A stretch of DNA of 41,366 nt from Synechococcus sp. BS301-5m-G53 (GTDB lineage: Bacteria; Cyanobacteriota; Cyanobacteriia; PCC-6307; Cyanobiaceae): positions 1 to 41,366 of the forward strand of contig JADHMX010000008.1 of the NCBI GenBank assembly GCA_016779825.1, written 5' to 3'. A program made the position numbers and the translations under genes. This document shows, one piece after another, positions 9,071 to 20,529 of this stretch. The notes beneath the pieces were generated by a model. That model did not search any database. It saw only the letters and a list, made by a program, of their open reading frames with translations, and was not told where the DNA came from. Positions within the stretch are counted from its first letter, which is position 1. Every line of letters starts with the position of its first letter.

Positions 9071-10509
9071 GCGACGCCAGCTTCGACTTCGACGTCATCG
9101 TTATTGGTGCCGGCTACGGCGGCTTCGACGCTGCCAAACATGCCGCCGAGCACGGACTCAAGACGGCGATCGTGGAATCCCGAGACATGGGCGGCACCTG
9201 TGTGAACCGGGGCTGCGTTCCTTCCAAGGCGCTGCTGGCCGCCAGTGGAAAAGTGCGGGAATTAGCCGACGACAAACATTTGTCGAGCTTCGGCATTCAC
9301 GCTGCTCCTGTGCGTTTCGAGCGGCAGAAGATCGCTGATCACGCCAATCAGCTGGTTCAGACCATTCGCACCAACCTCACCAAGACCCTGGAACGGGCTG
9401 GGGTGACGATCCTCCGGGGCCATGGCCGTCTGGAGGGCAGCCAGAAGGTGGGGCTGCGTGAGCCCAGCGGCGTCGACAGGGTGCTGACCGCCAAGGACGT
9501 CATCATCGCCACAGGTTCGGATCCCTTTGTGCCGCCGGGGATCGAAACCGATGGCCGTACGGTCTTCACCAGTGATGAGGCGATCAACCTGGAATGGCTG
9601 CCCCGCTGGATCGCGATCATCGGCAGCGGTTACATCGGCCTTGAATTTGCGGATGTGTACACCGCCCTGGGTTGCGAAGTGACGATGATCGAGGCGATGG
9701 ACAAGGTGATGCCCACCTTTGATCCAGACATCGCCAAGATCGCTGGTCGTCATCTGATTGACGGTCGCGATATTGATGCTCGTTCCGGCTTGCTGGCCCG
9801 AAAGGTCACCCCGGGCTGTCCAGTGCAGATCGAACTGGCCGATTTCAACAGCCGTGAACTGGTGGAGACCCTTGAGGTGGATGCCGTTCTGGTGGCCACC
9901 GGGCGCGTTCCCAGCAGCAAGGGCCTCAACCTGGAATCGCTAAATGTGGAGACGAACCGCGGTTTTGTCCCGATTGACGACGCCATGCGTGTTCTGGTCA
10001 GCGGTCAGCCCGTGCCCCATCTCTGGGCCGTTGGCGATGTGACCGGCAAGCTGATGCTGGCCCACACCGCTGCTGCCCAGGGCACTGTTGCCGTGGACAA
10101 CATTCTTGGCCACGACCGCGAGATCGACTATCGCAGCATTCCAGCGGCCACCTTCACCCATCCCGAGATCAGCTCCGTTGGTCTGTCTGATGCGGATGCC
10201 AAAGCCCTGGCTGAGAAGGATGGTTTCCAACTCGGCTCCGTGCGCAGTTATTTCAAGGCCAATTCCAAAGCCCTGGCTGAACTGGACAGCGACGGCCTGA
10301 TGAAGCTGCTGTTCAACAAGACCAGTGGTGAAGTGCTTGGAGCTCACATCTATGGGCTCCACGCCGCCGATCTGATCCAGGAGGTGGCCAATGCCGTTGC
10401 CCGCCGTCAAAGCGTGCGTCAGCTCGCCACGGAAGTGCACACGCATCCGACCCTCAGCGAGGTGGTGGAGGTTGCTTACAAACAGGCCGCTGCCCAGCTG
10501 GCCGCCTGA
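9067..10509 (+). CDS. lpd: Dihydrolipoamide dehydrogenase (E3)
   Basis: 480 aa from [36 protein letters not shown] redox-active Cys pair, C-terminal [17 protein letters not shown]. Confidence 0.96.
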   Translation: MSDASFDFDVIVIGAGYGGFDAAKHAAEHGLKTAIVESRDMGGTCVNRGCVPSKALLAASGKVRELADDKHLSSFGIHAAPVRFERQKIADHANQLVQTIRTNLTKTLERAGVTILRGHGRLEGSQKVGLREPSGVDRVLTAKDVIIATGSDPFVPPGIETDGRTVFTSDEAINLEWLPRWIAIIGSGYIGLEFADVYTALGCEVTMIEAMDKVMPTFDPDIAKIAGRHLIDGRDIDARSGLLARKVTPGCPVQIELADFNSRELVETLEVDAVLVATGRVPSSKGLNLESLNVETNRGFVPIDDAMRVLVSGQPVPHLWAVGDVTGKLMLAHTAAAQGTVAVDNILGHDREIDYRSIPAATFTHPEISSVGLSDADAKALAEKDGFQLGSVRSYFKANSKALAELDSDGLMKLLFNKTSGEVLGAHIYGLHAADLIQEVANAVARRQSVRQLATEVHTHPTLSEVVEVAYKQAAAQLAA

Positions 10510-10550
10510 TCCCGCGCACCCGTTTCCCGTCCCAGCATTATCCCTGTTCC

Positions 10551-11435
10551 ATGGAGATCCGCCGTCGTCCCCCCAACCCCAAGGTGCGGGTTGCCCATCT
10601 CGAATATGCGGTCCCCCACGACGATGAGGAACCGCGTCACATCCTCGAGAAGATTGTTTGGGAAAAAGACCGTCAGATCGATATCGCTCGCGAGAAAGTT
10701 CCCCTCGACAACCTGAAGCAGCAGATCGCCAAGCTTCCTCCCACGAAGGATTTTCTGGGGGCGCTTCAAAAGGCCGCCAGGAAGCCGGCGGTGATTGCTG
10801 AGGTGAAAAAAGCGAGCCCTAGCAAAGGGGTGATTCGTGAAGATTTCGATCCGGTGGCGATCGCCAAGGCCTATGCCGCCGGGGGCGCGAGCTGTCTCTC
10901 TGTGCTTACGGATAAGACGTTTTTTCAGGGGGGATTCGATGTCTTGGTGGAGGTGCGTCAGGCCGTCGACCTGCCTCTGCTCTGCAAGGAGTTTGTCTTG
11001 AGTCCTTATCAGCTGTTTCAGGCCCGGGCGGCCGGTGCTGATGCGGTTCTGCTGATCGCTGCCATCCTGTCGGACCAGGATCTGCGTTATCTCAGCAAGG
11101 CCGCAGCGGCTCTCGGCCTCACGGTGTTGGTGGAAGTCCATGACGCCACTGAAATGGACCGGGTCCTCAGCATTGGCGGCTTCCCCTTGATCGGGATCAA
11201 CAACCGTGATCTCACCAGCTTCGAAACGGATCTGGCCACGACAGAGCGGCTGCTGACTGACTTCAACGACCGCTTGCAGCAGCAGGGGGCACTGCTTGTG
11301 AGTGAGTCGGGTCTGTTCACCAGGGCCGATCTCGATCGGGTTCAGGCCGCCGGTGCAGGGGCGGTGCTGGTGGGGGAAGCCCTGATGCGGCAGCCGGATG
11401 TTGAAGCCGGTCTGGTGCAGCTGATCCAGCCTTGA
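10551..11435 (+). CDS. trpC: Indole-3-glycerol phosphate synthase
   Basis: 294 aa; [73 protein letters not shown]. Confidence 0.97.
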   Translation: MEIRRRPPNPKVRVAHLEYAVPHDDEEPRHILEKIVWEKDRQIDIAREKVPLDNLKQQIAKLPPTKDFLGALQKAARKPAVIAEVKKASPSKGVIREDFDPVAIAKAYAAGGASCLSVLTDKTFFQGGFDVLVEVRQAVDLPLLCKEFVLSPYQLFQARAAGADAVLLIAAILSDQDLRYLSKAAAALGLTVLVEVHDATEMDRVLSIGGFPLIGINNRDLTSFETDLATTERLLTDFNDRLQQQGALLVSESGLFTRADLDRVQAAGAGAVLVGEALMRQPDVEAGLVQLIQP

Positions 11436-11493
11436 TCACACGGCTTTCCGTGCCCACTGCTGATGCAGAATTGATCCATTCAGGCGGTTCCTT

Positions 11494-12165
11494 GTGCTGA
11501 TTAGCCTTTTGACCGGTTTTGCAGCCGGGGCCGTCCACGTGGTGGGTGGTGCTGACCACTTGGTGGCGATGGCCCCTTTCTCCTTGAATAAGCCCCTGGC
11601 TGCCTTTCGTCACTCCCTGGCCTGGGGTGCCGGCCACTCCACCGGAGTTGTGGTTCTGGCACTGATCGCCATCGGCCTGAAAGATCTGGCCCATGTGGAG
11701 ACGATGTCGTCCTGGGCAGAATTTCTGGTGGGCGTGGCCCTGCTTGTGGTGGGTGCCCTGGCCGTGCGCACGGCCTTCGGGCTGGAACTGCACACCCATG
11801 AGCACCACCATGACGGTGCTGCTGCAGAGCATCGTCATCTTCACCTGCATGTGCGCGGCGCCAGCAACCATCGTCGCCATGTGCATGCTTCCTCTGGCTT
11901 GGGCCTGCTGCATGGACTGGCGGGGGCCAGTCACCTGCTGGCGGTGATCCCAGCCCTGGCCCTGCCTCCCCACGCCGCTTTGGGCTATCTGGTGGCCTAT
12001 CTGCTTGGTTCCATCGGCGCCATGGCGGCTGTGGTCTCCGTCGTGTCGTTCCTCACCCTCCGCAGCGGTGCCCGGCTGATGCCCTTCCTCGTGGGCGGTG
12101 CGGGTGCTCTGTCGATCATCACCGGGGCCATCTGGCTGCAGAAAACCTCACCAGCATTGTTCTGA
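11494..12165 (+). CDS. sodT: Putative nickel permease adjacent to Ni-SOD (SodT-like)
   Basis: 223 aa multi-TM protein; HVVGGADHLVAMAP and GLLHGLAGASHLL His motifs; central His-rich loop HTHEHHHDGAAAEHRHLHLHVRGASNHRRHVH; next to sodX/sodN. Confidence 0.8.
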   Translation: MLISLLTGFAAGAVHVVGGADHLVAMAPFSLNKPLAAFRHSLAWGAGHSTGVVVLALIAIGLKDLAHVETMSSWAEFLVGVALLVVGALAVRTAFGLELHTHEHHHDGAAAEHRHLHLHVRGASNHRRHVHASSGLGLLHGLAGASHLLAVIPALALPPHAALGYLVAYLLGSIGAMAAVVSVVSFLTLRSGARLMPFLVGGAGALSIITGAIWLQKTSPALF

Positions 12166-12480
12166 TCCCCTGCGGGGGAGCCGACCCACCACCTCGCCAA
12201 TCAACAGCTTTGTTGGCACCGCTCCGAGTTGGCGGCTGTCGGTGCTTGCGGCGGGGTTGTCTCCCAGTAACCAAAGCCCCGTTCCCTCAACGTTCTTCAG
12301 GCGCTTGATCAGGCGAAGCTTGCTTTGCTGTGGATGCCAGGTCACCACCACGGATCCCAGGCTGGGAGCGGGCTTCCCTCCCAGCCGTTTGACCAGAACT
12401 CGGTCTCCGGGTTCAAGGGTGGGTTGCATCGATCGTCCTTCGATCCGCAGCAGCAGCCGTCGCCCACAAAAAAGCAGCAA
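12148..12480 (-). CDS. sodX: Nickel-type superoxide dismutase maturation protease (S26-like)
   Basis: 110 aa; GRSMQPTLEPGDRVLV (Ser) and KLRLIKRLKNVEG (Lys) signal-peptidase dyad, LLGDNPAASTDSRQLGAV; downstream of sodN. Confidence 0.93.
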   Translation of the reverse strand: MLLFCGRRLLLRIEGRSMQPTLEPGDRVLVKRLGGKPAPSLGSVVVTWHPQQSKLRLIKRLKNVEGTGLWLLGDNPAASTDSRQLGAVPTKLLIGEVVGRLPRRGSEQCW

Positions 12481-12530
12481 CAGGTCGCGAAGACCTGCTG
12501 CTGCGATGGGGGGGTTGGTTCTGTTCGAAC

Positions 12531-13004
12531 TCAGGATGCGGTGACCCAGGCGTCGGAACGGCCCTTGGACTGCCAGAACATGCCGTGGATTTTTTCAACG
12601 GCGGCCATCAGTTCCTCGGCCTTGGCCTGATCGATGTTCACCTTGCAGGCGCTGCAGAGTTTGGCGGCTTTCCAGAAGGTGTCGTGCAGGTCGGGGAAGC
12701 TGGCCAGGTGATCGGGCTTGAAATAGTCGGTCCAGAGGATCAACAGCTCTTTCTTGGTCTTCTGTGCTTCCTCTTCCTTGATGGCGACATAGCGGCCGAA
12801 GGTGTTGTTGTAGGCAGCCAGGGCAGCGGCGTCACCAGCGGCGGGGGCTTCCATCGCCTTCAGCTTTTTGGTCATCGACAGCACGGCTTCGGCTGCTACA
12901 CGAGCGGAAGCCGGGTCGTACACGCCACAAGGACCGTCGCAATGGGCTTCTGCCACGGGGGCAGGGAGGGCACATGCAAGGGCGGAAAGGGCCGAGCGCA
13001 GCAT
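12531..13004 (-). CDS. sodN: Nickel superoxide dismutase
   Basis: 157 aa; diagnostic Ni-hook HCDGPCGVYDP after a 20-aa leader ending in AEA. Confidence 0.98.
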   Translation of the reverse strand: MLRSALSALACALPAPVAEAHCDGPCGVYDPASARVAAEAVLSMTKKLKAMEAPAAGDAAALAAYNNTFGRYVAIKEEEAQKTKKELLILWTDYFKPDHLASFPDLHDTFWKAAKLCSACKVNIDQAKAEELMAAVEKIHGMFWQSKGRSDAWVTAS

Positions 13005-13046
13005 CGGTTCAGAGCGGAATTGGCTTGAGTTGAGCCTAGCTTCCGC

Positions 13047-13646
13047 TCACTTCTTCACGTCGAGCAGTTCCACCTCGAAGATCAAAGTTGCATTGGGGGG
13101 GATCACGCCACCGGCTCCCCGGGTTCCGTAACCCAGATCAGAGGGGATCACCAGCTTGCGTTTGCCGCCCACCTTCATGCCGGCGACACCTTCGTCCCAA
13201 CCCTTGATCACCCGGCCAGCGCCGAGGGGAAAGCTGAAGGGGGTGCCTCGGTCGTAGCTGGCATCGAACTGCAGTCCGTCTTCCAGCGTGCCGCGGTAGT
13301 GCACCACCACCGTTTGGCCGGGGGTGGCCTCTTCGCCGCTGCCCACCTCCAGCTCGATGATTTTCAGACCACTGGCGGTGATGGTGGTGTCAGGAGCATC
13401 AAGGGGGCCGCCGAGGGCTGAAGCGTCGGCGGGAGCGGAATCGTTGGCCATGGCGAAAAGAGTCGGGTTGGGGTCGTCAGGGTCGAGTTCGAAGCTCAAG
13501 GCCTTTTGGGGTTTCGAAGCCTCGGTGCGAACGGCAGCTGGCTGCGCCGGGGCTGCGGAAACGGTGGAGGGGGCCACGATCTGGCTGACCAGGGCCAGGA
13601 GCAGGCAGGCCACGCAGACCGTTGTGCTGATGATGATGTCGCGCAC
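13047..13646 (-). CDS. FKBP-type peptidyl-prolyl cis-trans isomerase, exported
   Basis: 199 aa; [65 protein letters not shown]. Confidence 0.96.
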   Translation of the reverse strand: MRDIIISTTVCVACLLLALVSQIVAPSTVSAAPAQPAAVRTEASKPQKALSFELDPDDPNPTLFAMANDSAPADASALGGPLDAPDTTITASGLKIIELEVGSGEEATPGQTVVVHYRGTLEDGLQFDASYDRGTPFSFPLGAGRVIKGWDEGVAGMKVGGKRKLVIPSDLGYGTRGAGGVIPPNATLIFEVELLDVKK

Positions 13647-13697
13647 GGAATGGCTTCTGTTGCATCGATTCTGACCTTCAGTCCGCGGCGTCGGCGT

Positions 13698-14027
13698 TCA
13701 TTCAGACCGGTTCATTTGCCGCAGCTGTTGCTCGAGGCGATCAATGCGTCCGCGCAGCTCATCCACTTCCTTCTGGCTGGGAACGCCAAAGTCCTGGAGC
13801 AGGTTGTCGCGGTTGCGTTCCAGGTTGCGCCCCATCTGCTGTTCCAGTTCGGGGGTTTCACCGCGGAGGGCCTTGAGCACGTCGTCCACCAGTGCCGATG
13901 CCTCATTCGGATCAAGCCGGCCACTGCTCACCCAGTTCTGGGTGACGCCGCGCAGCCGTTCAGCAACGAGGGTGGTTGTGCCCAGGCCGCGGAGCAGCAG
14001 TTGCTGAAGAGGATTCGCGGCATCCAT
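13698..14027 (-). CDS. Small coiled-coil (phasin/poly-hydroxyalkanoate-granule-like) conserved protein
   Basis: 109 aa from ATG at 14027: MDAANPLQQLLLRGLGTTTLVAERLRGVTQNW... ending in a heptad-like RGRIDRLEQQLRQM. Longer track ORF overlaps lnt on the other strand. Confidence 0.7.
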   Translation of the reverse strand: MDAANPLQQLLLRGLGTTTLVAERLRGVTQNWVSSGRLDPNEASALVDDVLKALRGETPELEQQMGRNLERNRDNLLQDFGVPSQKEVDELRGRIDRLEQQLRQMNRSE

Positions 14028-14080
14028 GGCGACAGGTGGGCGGCTCCGATCCAGGATGCCTTCGGCCGGGACTGCTGACC

Positions 14081-15496
14081 ATGGGCAATCACCAACTGCA
14101 GGCCGGATCGCGGGCGCTGCTTGGCGGCGTCTTGGCAGGCGTGGCGCCAGCCTTTGGCGGGCCATTGCTGATGGTCCCCGCCCTGGCGCTGCTCTGGTCC
14201 GTGGCTGAGCGTCCCCGCTGGTCGGCGGGCTGGGGACTGCTGGCTGTTTTGATCAGCCACCGTTGGTTGCTGGCCCTGCATCCCCTCACCTGGATGGGCG
14301 TTCCCGCCTGGCTGAGCCTGCCAGTTGCGCTGGCCCTTTGGCTGGCCTGCGGGATCCTTGCCGCCTTGCTCGTTGGCGGATGGTCTCTGCTGGCGCGGCG
14401 GCTGCCTCGCCGCTGGCCGCGTCCAGTGCGGCTGATGCTGCTGGCCGGCCTCTGGGCCTTGGCCGAACTGGTGCTGTCGGGGTCGCCGCTGTTCTGGATC
14501 GGCGTCGGCGGCACCACCCTGCCCTGGGACCGCCCCTTGGCGGGATTGGCTCGCTGGTTCGGCTCCGGGGGGCTGACGTTGCTGCAGTTGTGGTGGGGCT
14601 GTTGCCTGCTGGTGCTGTTCGAACAACCCGCTGCCTGGCGTCGCTGGGGCCTGATCGGATTGCTCAGCGTGCTTCTGGCCCATGGCTTGGGGAGCTGGCT
14701 GTTGTCGGCGCCGCCGCCGCCGGTCGGGTCCGTAGGCATGGGGGTCTGGCAACCCGCTGTTCCCACACGAGAAAAATTCGATCTGGAGCGTCAACAGGCG
14801 CTTCCAGAAGCGCTGGTGGATGCGATGCGTCAGCTGGAGCCCAACAATCCAGTGGCTTTGGTGGCTCCGGAAGGAGCGCTGCCGGCGAATTTTCAGGTGC
14901 CGGTCGAGGCTCCAGCCATCCCCCTGATCAGCGGTGGATTTCGTTGGGTGCGAGGTCAACAACGCAGTTCTCTGTTGCTGTACGAGCCGCCGGATCGCTT
15001 TCCTGTTCCCCTCGCCGACAAGCATCGTCTGGTGCCGATCGGGGAATGGGTTCCGCCGCTGCCCGCTGGCCTGACGGCGGGGCTGTCTGCGGTGGGTGGA
15101 TTGTCTCCGGGCCCGGCATCCCGAACCATGGCGGTTTTAGAGCCGCCGGCTGCTGTGGCCATCTGCTACGAGATCGCCGATGGTCTGGCCCTGGCACGCG
15201 CTGTCGCTGATGGCGCGACCTGGCTGCTGGCTATTGCCAATCTCGACCCTTACCCGATGCAGCTGCAGAAGCAGTTTTTGGCGCTGGCGCAGCTGCGGGC
15301 GATCGAGACCGGACGGGACCTGCTCAGCGTTGGCAACACGGGCCCCACGGCGCTGATTTCGGCCAACGGGTCGGTGCAGTGGTTGCTTTCGCCTGACGCC
15401 CCCGGCGTGGCCCAGGCCGTCATTCAGGTGCGCGAGCGCGTCACGCCCTATTCCCGTTGGATCAGCCCCCCACCCAGAACGGTTTCACCCTCGTAG
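14081..15496 (+). CDS. lnt: Apolipoprotein N-acyltransferase
   Basis: Multi-TM N-terminus plus nitrilase-like C-terminus ([30 protein letters not shown]). Start set to ATG at 14081. Confidence 0.9.
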   Translation: MGNHQLQAGSRALLGGVLAGVAPAFGGPLLMVPALALLWSVAERPRWSAGWGLLAVLISHRWLLALHPLTWMGVPAWLSLPVALALWLACGILAALLVGGWSLLARRLPRRWPRPVRLMLLAGLWALAELVLSGSPLFWIGVGGTTLPWDRPLAGLARWFGSGGLTLLQLWWGCCLLVLFEQPAAWRRWGLIGLLSVLLAHGLGSWLLSAPPPPVGSVGMGVWQPAVPTREKFDLERQQALPEALVDAMRQLEPNNPVALVAPEGALPANFQVPVEAPAIPLISGGFRWVRGQQRSSLLLYEPPDRFPVPLADKHRLVPIGEWVPPLPAGLTAGLSAVGGLSPGPASRTMAVLEPPAAVAICYEIADGLALARAVADGATWLLAIANLDPYPMQLQKQFLALAQLRAIETGRDLLSVGNTGPTALISANGSVQWLLSPDAPGVAQAVIQVRERVTPYSRWISPPPRTVSPS

Positions 15497-16599
15497 AAGA
15501 CCGCCGCCTGGCCAGGGGTGATTGAGAACTGCTCCTCTTCAAAGCTGAGACGGCAGCGGTGAGGCCGCTCTCGCTGCTGATCTGCCTCGGTGGCCGGGAG
15601 GGGTGAAAGCTCCGCACGCACCGGCGTGCTGCGGTAGCGCACCTGTACCTCAACGGTTCGCGGCCCCTCGATCGGGTCGATCGAGACCCAGTTCACCGCG
15701 CCCACCACGCAGCTGTCTCGGCCGGCTTCGGCCCGTGGAGCGACGACCACCCGATTCATCGCAGCATCAAGCCGGATGACGTGAAGGGGCTCGCGCCAGG
15801 CCACACCGAGACCTTTGCGCTGACCGATGGTGAAGTGTTCGATGCCGTCGTGCTCGCCCACAACGGTTCCGTCCGCCAGAACGATTTCTCCCTGCCGCGG
15901 TGGCAGATAAGCATCCAGGAATGCCCGCATGGATCCGTGGTGGTCTGCCAGGCAAAGGTCCTGGCTTTCCGGTTTTTCTGCGGTGCGCAGACCGTGGCGG
16001 GCGGCTTCGAGCCTTGTGTCGGGTTTGGTCAGTTCCCCCAAGGGAAAAACGATGCGCCCCAACACCTCCTGGGGCAGGTCGTAGAGGAAATAGCTCTGGT
16101 CCTTGCGGGTATCGAGGCCCCGCAAAAGCTGATGGCGCCCTTGATCACCGCCATGACGGATCCGGGCGTAGTGGCCGGTGGCGATGCGGGGCAGCTTGCG
16201 CTCTTGCAGAGCCCAATCGAGCATCGGACCAAATTTCACGGAGCGATTGCACTGGGAGCAGGGCAGTGGCGTGATCCCATCGCGGTAGCCGTCCACCAGC
16301 CGTTGAACGATCTCCTGTTGGAAGGTCTCCCGGGTGTCCACAACGTGGTGGGGAATGCCCAGCTGTTCACAGATGCCGGCCGCATCCACGAGTCCCTCCG
16401 CGCAACAGGCCCCTTTCCCGCTCATCAGCCAGAGCGTCAGGCCTTCCACCTGCCAGCCCGCTTCCACCAGCAGTGCTGCTGTCAGAGAACTGTCAACGCC
16501 TCCGGACAGACCAACGGCCACGCGATGCTCCCCAGGCCATTGCCGGAGCCGCTCAAGAGCTGCCTCTCCAGCGCGGGTTGAGGTGGATCCAACGGCCAT
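15448..16599 (-). CDS. mnmA: tRNA-specific 2-thiouridylase
   Basis: From ATG at 16599 ([11 protein letters not shown]...): [75 protein letters not shown]. Confidence 0.96.
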   Translation of the reverse strand: MAVGSTSTRAGEAALERLRQWPGEHRVAVGLSGGVDSSLTAALLVEAGWQVEGLTLWLMSGKGACCAEGLVDAAGICEQLGIPHHVVDTRETFQQEIVQRLVDGYRDGITPLPCSQCNRSVKFGPMLDWALQERKLPRIATGHYARIRHGGDQGRHQLLRGLDTRKDQSYFLYDLPQEVLGRIVFPLGELTKPDTRLEAARHGLRTAEKPESQDLCLADHHGSMRAFLDAYLPPRQGEIVLADGTVVGEHDGIEHFTIGQRKGLGVAWREPLHVIRLDAAMNRVVVAPRAEAGRDSCVVGAVNWVSIDPIEGPRTVEVQVRYRSTPVRAELSPLPATEADQQRERPHRCRLSFEEEQFSITPGQAAVFYEGETVLGGGLIQRE

Positions 16600-16650
16600 G
16601 GGCGGCGCAGGGAGTTCTCTCCATAGTGAGGTCCCGGCAACCTGCAACTG

Positions 16651-18174
16651 GTGTGGCCACCCGCTGATTCCGATCATCTGCTCGTGGATGCTGCGTCCAT
16701 GGCTGCCGTGGAGCAGAGGTTGTTCGATAGCGGCATGCCCGTCGCCGCCTTGATGGAGAAGGTGGGTCTTGCCATGACGGCATGGCTGCTGGCGCGCCGG
16801 GATCTGCTGCGCCATGGCGTGGTGGTCCTGGTGGGACCGGGTCATAACGGTGGCGATGGCCTGGTGGTGGCCAGGGAGCTGCACCTGGCGGGAGTTGAGG
16901 TTTCCCTCTGGTGTCCCCTCCCGATTCGCAAGCCCCTGACCGCTGAACATCTGCGTCATGGGGAGTGGCTGGGTCTCCGGCGCCTGGCTCAAGAGCCCGA
17001 TCCAGGAGGTGCGGCGCTGTGGCTGGATGCGGTGTTCGGGCTCGGCCAAAGCCGGCCGCTGCCTCAGTCGTTGGTTGATCTGTTCCGTCGACGAGAGCAG
17101 ATGCGGCCTGGGGCGCTGATCAGCCTGGATGTGCCATCGGGCCTTTGTTCCGATCAAGGCACCGTGTTGGGGGAGCAGGCGGCCTGTGCTTCGGCCACCC
17201 TCAGCGTTGGCTGGTTGAAGCGTGGGTTGTGTCTGGACCCAGCCCGTCCCTGGGTTGGTGCGCTGGTGCGGATTGATCTGGGTTTTTCCCCTGCGGTGAT
17301 GGGCGACGCCACTGCAGTGTTGCCGCGTCGCCTGCCGGTGGAAGAGGCAACAACGACTCCGTTCCCACCACTGCCGCCAACAGCGATGAAGTACGAACGG
17401 GGCCGCTGCCTCGTGGTGGCGGGCAGTGATCGCTATCCCGGCGCGGCATATCTGGCATTGCGGGGGGCCATGGCCAGTGGTTGCGGCTGTGTTCAGGCCG
17501 CTGTGCCGCCCCGTCTGCAATCCGGCTTGTGGCAGGTGTTGCCCGAGGTGATGCAACTGGAGGACGGGTTGATTCCAGACCGGTTGGATGCAGTTTTGGC
17601 CGGTCCCGGACTCGGGGACCCCAGCCATTGGTGGAACCAGTGGTCGGAGCAGCTGCTCAGCGTCGCTGGTTTGCTGGTGCTGGATGCGGATGGCATCAAT
17701 GGACTGGCGGCCAGTCCGGAGGGGTGGCGTTGGTTGTTGCAGCGGCAGGGGCCGACATGGCTGACGCCCCATGCGGCCGAGTTTGTGCGTTTGTTTCCGC
17801 ACTGCGATGAGGGTGATGCACTCGGCAAGGCAATCGCCGCAGCCCGCTGTAGTGGTTGTTGCGTTTTGCTGAAGGGTGCCCATTCCGTGCTGGCGGATCC
17901 ATCGGGTGCGGCTGTGGTGCTGACAGGCACGTCTCCTCGGGCGGCCCGCACGGGCCTCGGAGATCTGCTGGCCGGTTTCGCCGCTGGTTGGGGCGCCCAG
18001 GTTGTCGCTGCGCAGCATCAGCCAGGACTGGAAAGCTTTGCTGCCGCTATGGCTTTGCATGGTTTGGCAGCACAGCGTGCTCGCTCAAGTGATGCTTCGG
18101 CGATTGCAGATTGTTTGAAAACCCTTACGGCGCAGTGTCAGAAAAAGCAAACAACGATGTTCAACGAAGTCTGA
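16651..18174 (+). CDS. nnrD: Bifunctional ADP-dependent NAD(P)H-hydrate dehydratase / NAD(P)H-hydrate epimerase
   Basis: 507 aa; [26 protein letters not shown] (YjeF_N) and [49 protein letters not shown] (YjeF_C). Confidence 0.93.
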   Translation: MWPPADSDHLLVDAASMAAVEQRLFDSGMPVAALMEKVGLAMTAWLLARRDLLRHGVVVLVGPGHNGGDGLVVARELHLAGVEVSLWCPLPIRKPLTAEHLRHGEWLGLRRLAQEPDPGGAALWLDAVFGLGQSRPLPQSLVDLFRRREQMRPGALISLDVPSGLCSDQGTVLGEQAACASATLSVGWLKRGLCLDPARPWVGALVRIDLGFSPAVMGDATAVLPRRLPVEEATTTPFPPLPPTAMKYERGRCLVVAGSDRYPGAAYLALRGAMASGCGCVQAAVPPRLQSGLWQVLPEVMQLEDGLIPDRLDAVLAGPGLGDPSHWWNQWSEQLLSVAGLLVLDADGINGLAASPEGWRWLLQRQGPTWLTPHAAEFVRLFPHCDEGDALGKAIAAARCSGCCVLLKGAHSVLADPSGAAVVLTGTSPRAARTGLGDLLAGFAAGWGAQVVAAQHQPGLESFAAAMALHGLAAQRARSSDASAIADCLKTLTAQCQKKQTTMFNEV

Positions 18175-18210
18175 ACAAATGATTCGTTTTGAACGTCTCG
18201 GCTTGCTGGT

Positions 18211-18235
18211 CCCAAAAGGGCTTTTCCGGGTTTTT
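18211..18235 (+). terminator. Candidate Rho-independent terminator after nnrD
   Basis: CCCAAAAGGGCTTTTCCGGGTTTTT: imperfect hairpin (CCCAAA/TTT..GGG with bulge) followed by T5. Confidence 0.35.
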
Positions 18236-18353
18236 AAATCTTTCGCAAATCTGAAATGTTGCGGTTTGCTGTTCTGAATCTGAAGGGTTGCTGAAAACAC
18301 ATCCACATTCTTTCTGTTCGTAGGAAAGTCGATTCACCTCCGCAGCACCCAAG

Positions 18354-19292
18354 GTGTCTACCGCTTCCAAGCCGCTGGAGACTCAACGCCGGCGCAGCAG
18401 CGACCCTGTCAGTTGGTACCTCGCCACCATTGGCAGAATTCCACTGCTTACCCCGGCAGAGGAAATCGAGCTGGGGAATCAGGTGCAGGCCATGATGGCT
18501 CTGACCGAAGACGGTTCCCGTGAGTTCGAAGATGGAGAGCTCACCACGCCGCAGCGCCGTCTCCTGAGGATTGGTCGCCGCGCCAAAGAGCGGATGATGA
18601 AGGCCAACCTTCGTCTGGTCGTCAGCGTTGCCAAGAAATATCAGGGCAAGGGTCTGGAGTTGCTTGATCTGATTCAGGAGGGCTCCCTCGGCCTGGAGCG
18701 TGCTGTTGAGAAATTCGATCCCACCCGCGGCTACAAGTTCTCGACCTATGCCTTCTGGTGGATCCGCCAGAGCATGACCCGTGCGATTGCCTGCCAGTCG
18801 CGCACGATTCGACTGCCGGTTCATCTCAGTGAGCGGCTCACCACCATCCGCAAGGTCAGTCTTGACCTCGCCCACAAACTGGGTGCCATGCCCAGCCGTG
18901 TGGAGATCGCGGAAGCGATGGATATTCCCTTGGATGAGCTGGATTCGCTGCTGCGTCAGGCCCTCACCACCAGCAGCCTGGATGCACCCGTTAATGGTGA
19001 AGAAGGTCGCAGCTTCCTCGGGGATTTGATTGCAGATTCATCCCTCGATGAACCGCTCGAAATCGTGGAGCAGCGAATTCATCACGAACAGCTGGGCCGC
19101 TGGCTGAGTCATCTCAGTGAACAGGAGCAGCATGTTTTGCGCATGCGCTTCGGGCTTGAGGGCAACGAACGCCACACGCTGGCTGAAATCGGACGTCTCA
19201 TGGACGTGTCCAGAGAGCGGGTGCGTCAGGTGGAACTCAAAGCGCTGCGGAAGCTGCGCAACCTGACCCGTCGTCTTCCGAGCGGCATCTGA
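18354..19292 (+). CDS. Group 2 (RpoD-like) RNA polymerase sigma factor
   Basis: 312 aa from GTG; NLRLVVSVAKKYQGKGLELLDLIQEGSLGLERAVEKFDPTRGYKFSTYAFWWIRQSMTRAI and LxxIGRLMDVSRERVRQVELKALRKLR. Confidence 0.97.
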   Translation: MSTASKPLETQRRRSSDPVSWYLATIGRIPLLTPAEEIELGNQVQAMMALTEDGSREFEDGELTTPQRRLLRIGRRAKERMMKANLRLVVSVAKKYQGKGLELLDLIQEGSLGLERAVEKFDPTRGYKFSTYAFWWIRQSMTRAIACQSRTIRLPVHLSERLTTIRKVSLDLAHKLGAMPSRVEIAEAMDIPLDELDSLLRQALTTSSLDAPVNGEEGRSFLGDLIADSSLDEPLEIVEQRIHHEQLGRWLSHLSEQEQHVLRMRFGLEGNERHTLAEIGRLMDVSRERVRQVELKALRKLRNLTRRLPSGI

Positions 19293-19342
19293 GCCCGCTC
19301 GGAGACAGCGCCTTCAAGAGAAACGAGGCAAGTTCAGCTGAA

Positions 19343-20434
19343 TCAGTCTTCCGCCCAGATGTAGCGGGTGAGTTCAGATGGATCCGGCTCGGGGGCGGAG
19401 AGGGCAAAGTCAACGCAGTCCTGAACGATGCCGTCGATCTCTTTTTCGATCGCGCGCAGTTCATCGCTGTTCACCAGACCAGCTTCCGTTAGATCCCTCT
19501 CGAGGGCTTTGAGGGGATCACGCTTGGCCCAGAACTGCTTCTCTTCCTCTGCGCGCAGTTCGTCAGGGTCGGCCAGGGAGTGACCACGGAAGCGGTAGGT
19601 CAGGCATTCGAGCAAGGTCGGCCCCTCTCCGGCCCGAGCCCGCTCGACAGCACGCTGGGCTGCCGCACGCACGGCCAGGACATCCATTCCGTCCACCTCT
19701 TCGCCGGCCATCCCGAAGGAGCTGGCCTTGCGCCAGATCTCCGGGTCACTGGTGGCCCTGTCGTGGGACATGCCAATGGCCCACTTGTTGTTTTCGACCA
19801 CGAAGATGATCGGCAGCTTCCATAGCTGCGCCATGTTCATGCATTCGAAGAACTGACCGTTGTTGCAGGTTCCATCTCCAAAGAATGCTGCTGTCACGGC
19901 GTTGCTGGAGGCATCACCCAGGGCGTCCCGCTTGTAGCGGCTTGTGAAGGCTGAACCGAGAGCCACGGGGATGCCTTCGGCGATGAAGGCAAAGCCACCC
20001 AGCAGGTGATGCTCCTTGGAGAACAGGTGCATTGAACCCCCACGCCCCTTGCTGCAACCGGTCTCCTTGCCGAAAAGTTCGCTCATGACCTCACGGGCCG
20101 GCACGCCGGCACTCAAGGCATGAACGTGATCGCGATACGTGCTGCAGAACCAGTCGTGCTGACGCTTCATCGCACCAATCACACCAGTGCTGACGGCTTC
20201 CTGACCGTTGTAGAGGTGCACGAAGCCAAACATTTTGCCCCGGTAATACATCTCGGCGCATTTGTCCTCAAAGCGCCTGCCCAGGGTCATGTCCCGGTAG
20301 AGCTCAAGACCGGTGTCCCGGTCAACGGTGGCTCGCTGTGTGGTGACCAGTTTCGCGAGCCGTTCGGCATGGGGACCAGCAGTCGCAGTGCCAATTGGAG
20401 CGGAATCGACGGCGAGGTCCTGGCCCATGTCCAC
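19343..20434 (-). CDS. pdhA: Pyruvate dehydrogenase E1 component, alpha subunit
   Basis: 363 aa; [84 protein letters not shown]. Confidence 0.97.
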   Translation of the reverse strand: MDMGQDLAVDSAPIGTATAGPHAERLAKLVTTQRATVDRDTGLELYRDMTLGRRFEDKCAEMYYRGKMFGFVHLYNGQEAVSTGVIGAMKRQHDWFCSTYRDHVHALSAGVPAREVMSELFGKETGCSKGRGGSMHLFSKEHHLLGGFAFIAEGIPVALGSAFTSRYKRDALGDASSNAVTAAFFGDGTCNNGQFFECMNMAQLWKLPIIFVVENNKWAIGMSHDRATSDPEIWRKASSFGMAGEEVDGMDVLAVRAAAQRAVERARAGEGPTLLECLTYRFRGHSLADPDELRAEEEKQFWAKRDPLKALERDLTEAGLVNSDELRAIEKEIDGIVQDCVDFALSAPEPDPSELTRYIWAED

Positions 20435-20529
20435 CTAAGGGATTGCGATCGACTTTAAGGGCCCGCCCAAGATCGATGGGCAAAACCCTTGACACTGACT
20501 AAGATCCGCGTCTCCTTGCAGCGGCGCTG

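Noticed and set aside
12160-12180. Short GC hairpin TCCCC-TGCG-GGGGA near the sodT/sodX ends as a terminator
   Set aside because: Short stem, no T-tract, and it overlaps coding sequence; not enough evidence.
13928-15025. 365-aa and 225-aa minus-strand ORFs opposite lnt
   Set aside because: Antisense frames (Gln/Arg/Pro/Ser-rich) of a well supported lnt gene.
16600-18060. 870-aa minus-strand ORF suggesting MnmA fused to a large N-terminal Gln/His/Pro-rich domain
   Set aside because: The extension lies entirely antisense to nnrE/D and has composition typical of an antisense frame in GC-rich DNA. MnmA starts normally at 16599.
20450-20500. TTGACA-like element upstream of the ARC6-like gene as a sigma70 promoter
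   Set aside because: No properly spaced -10 hexamer found by eye.
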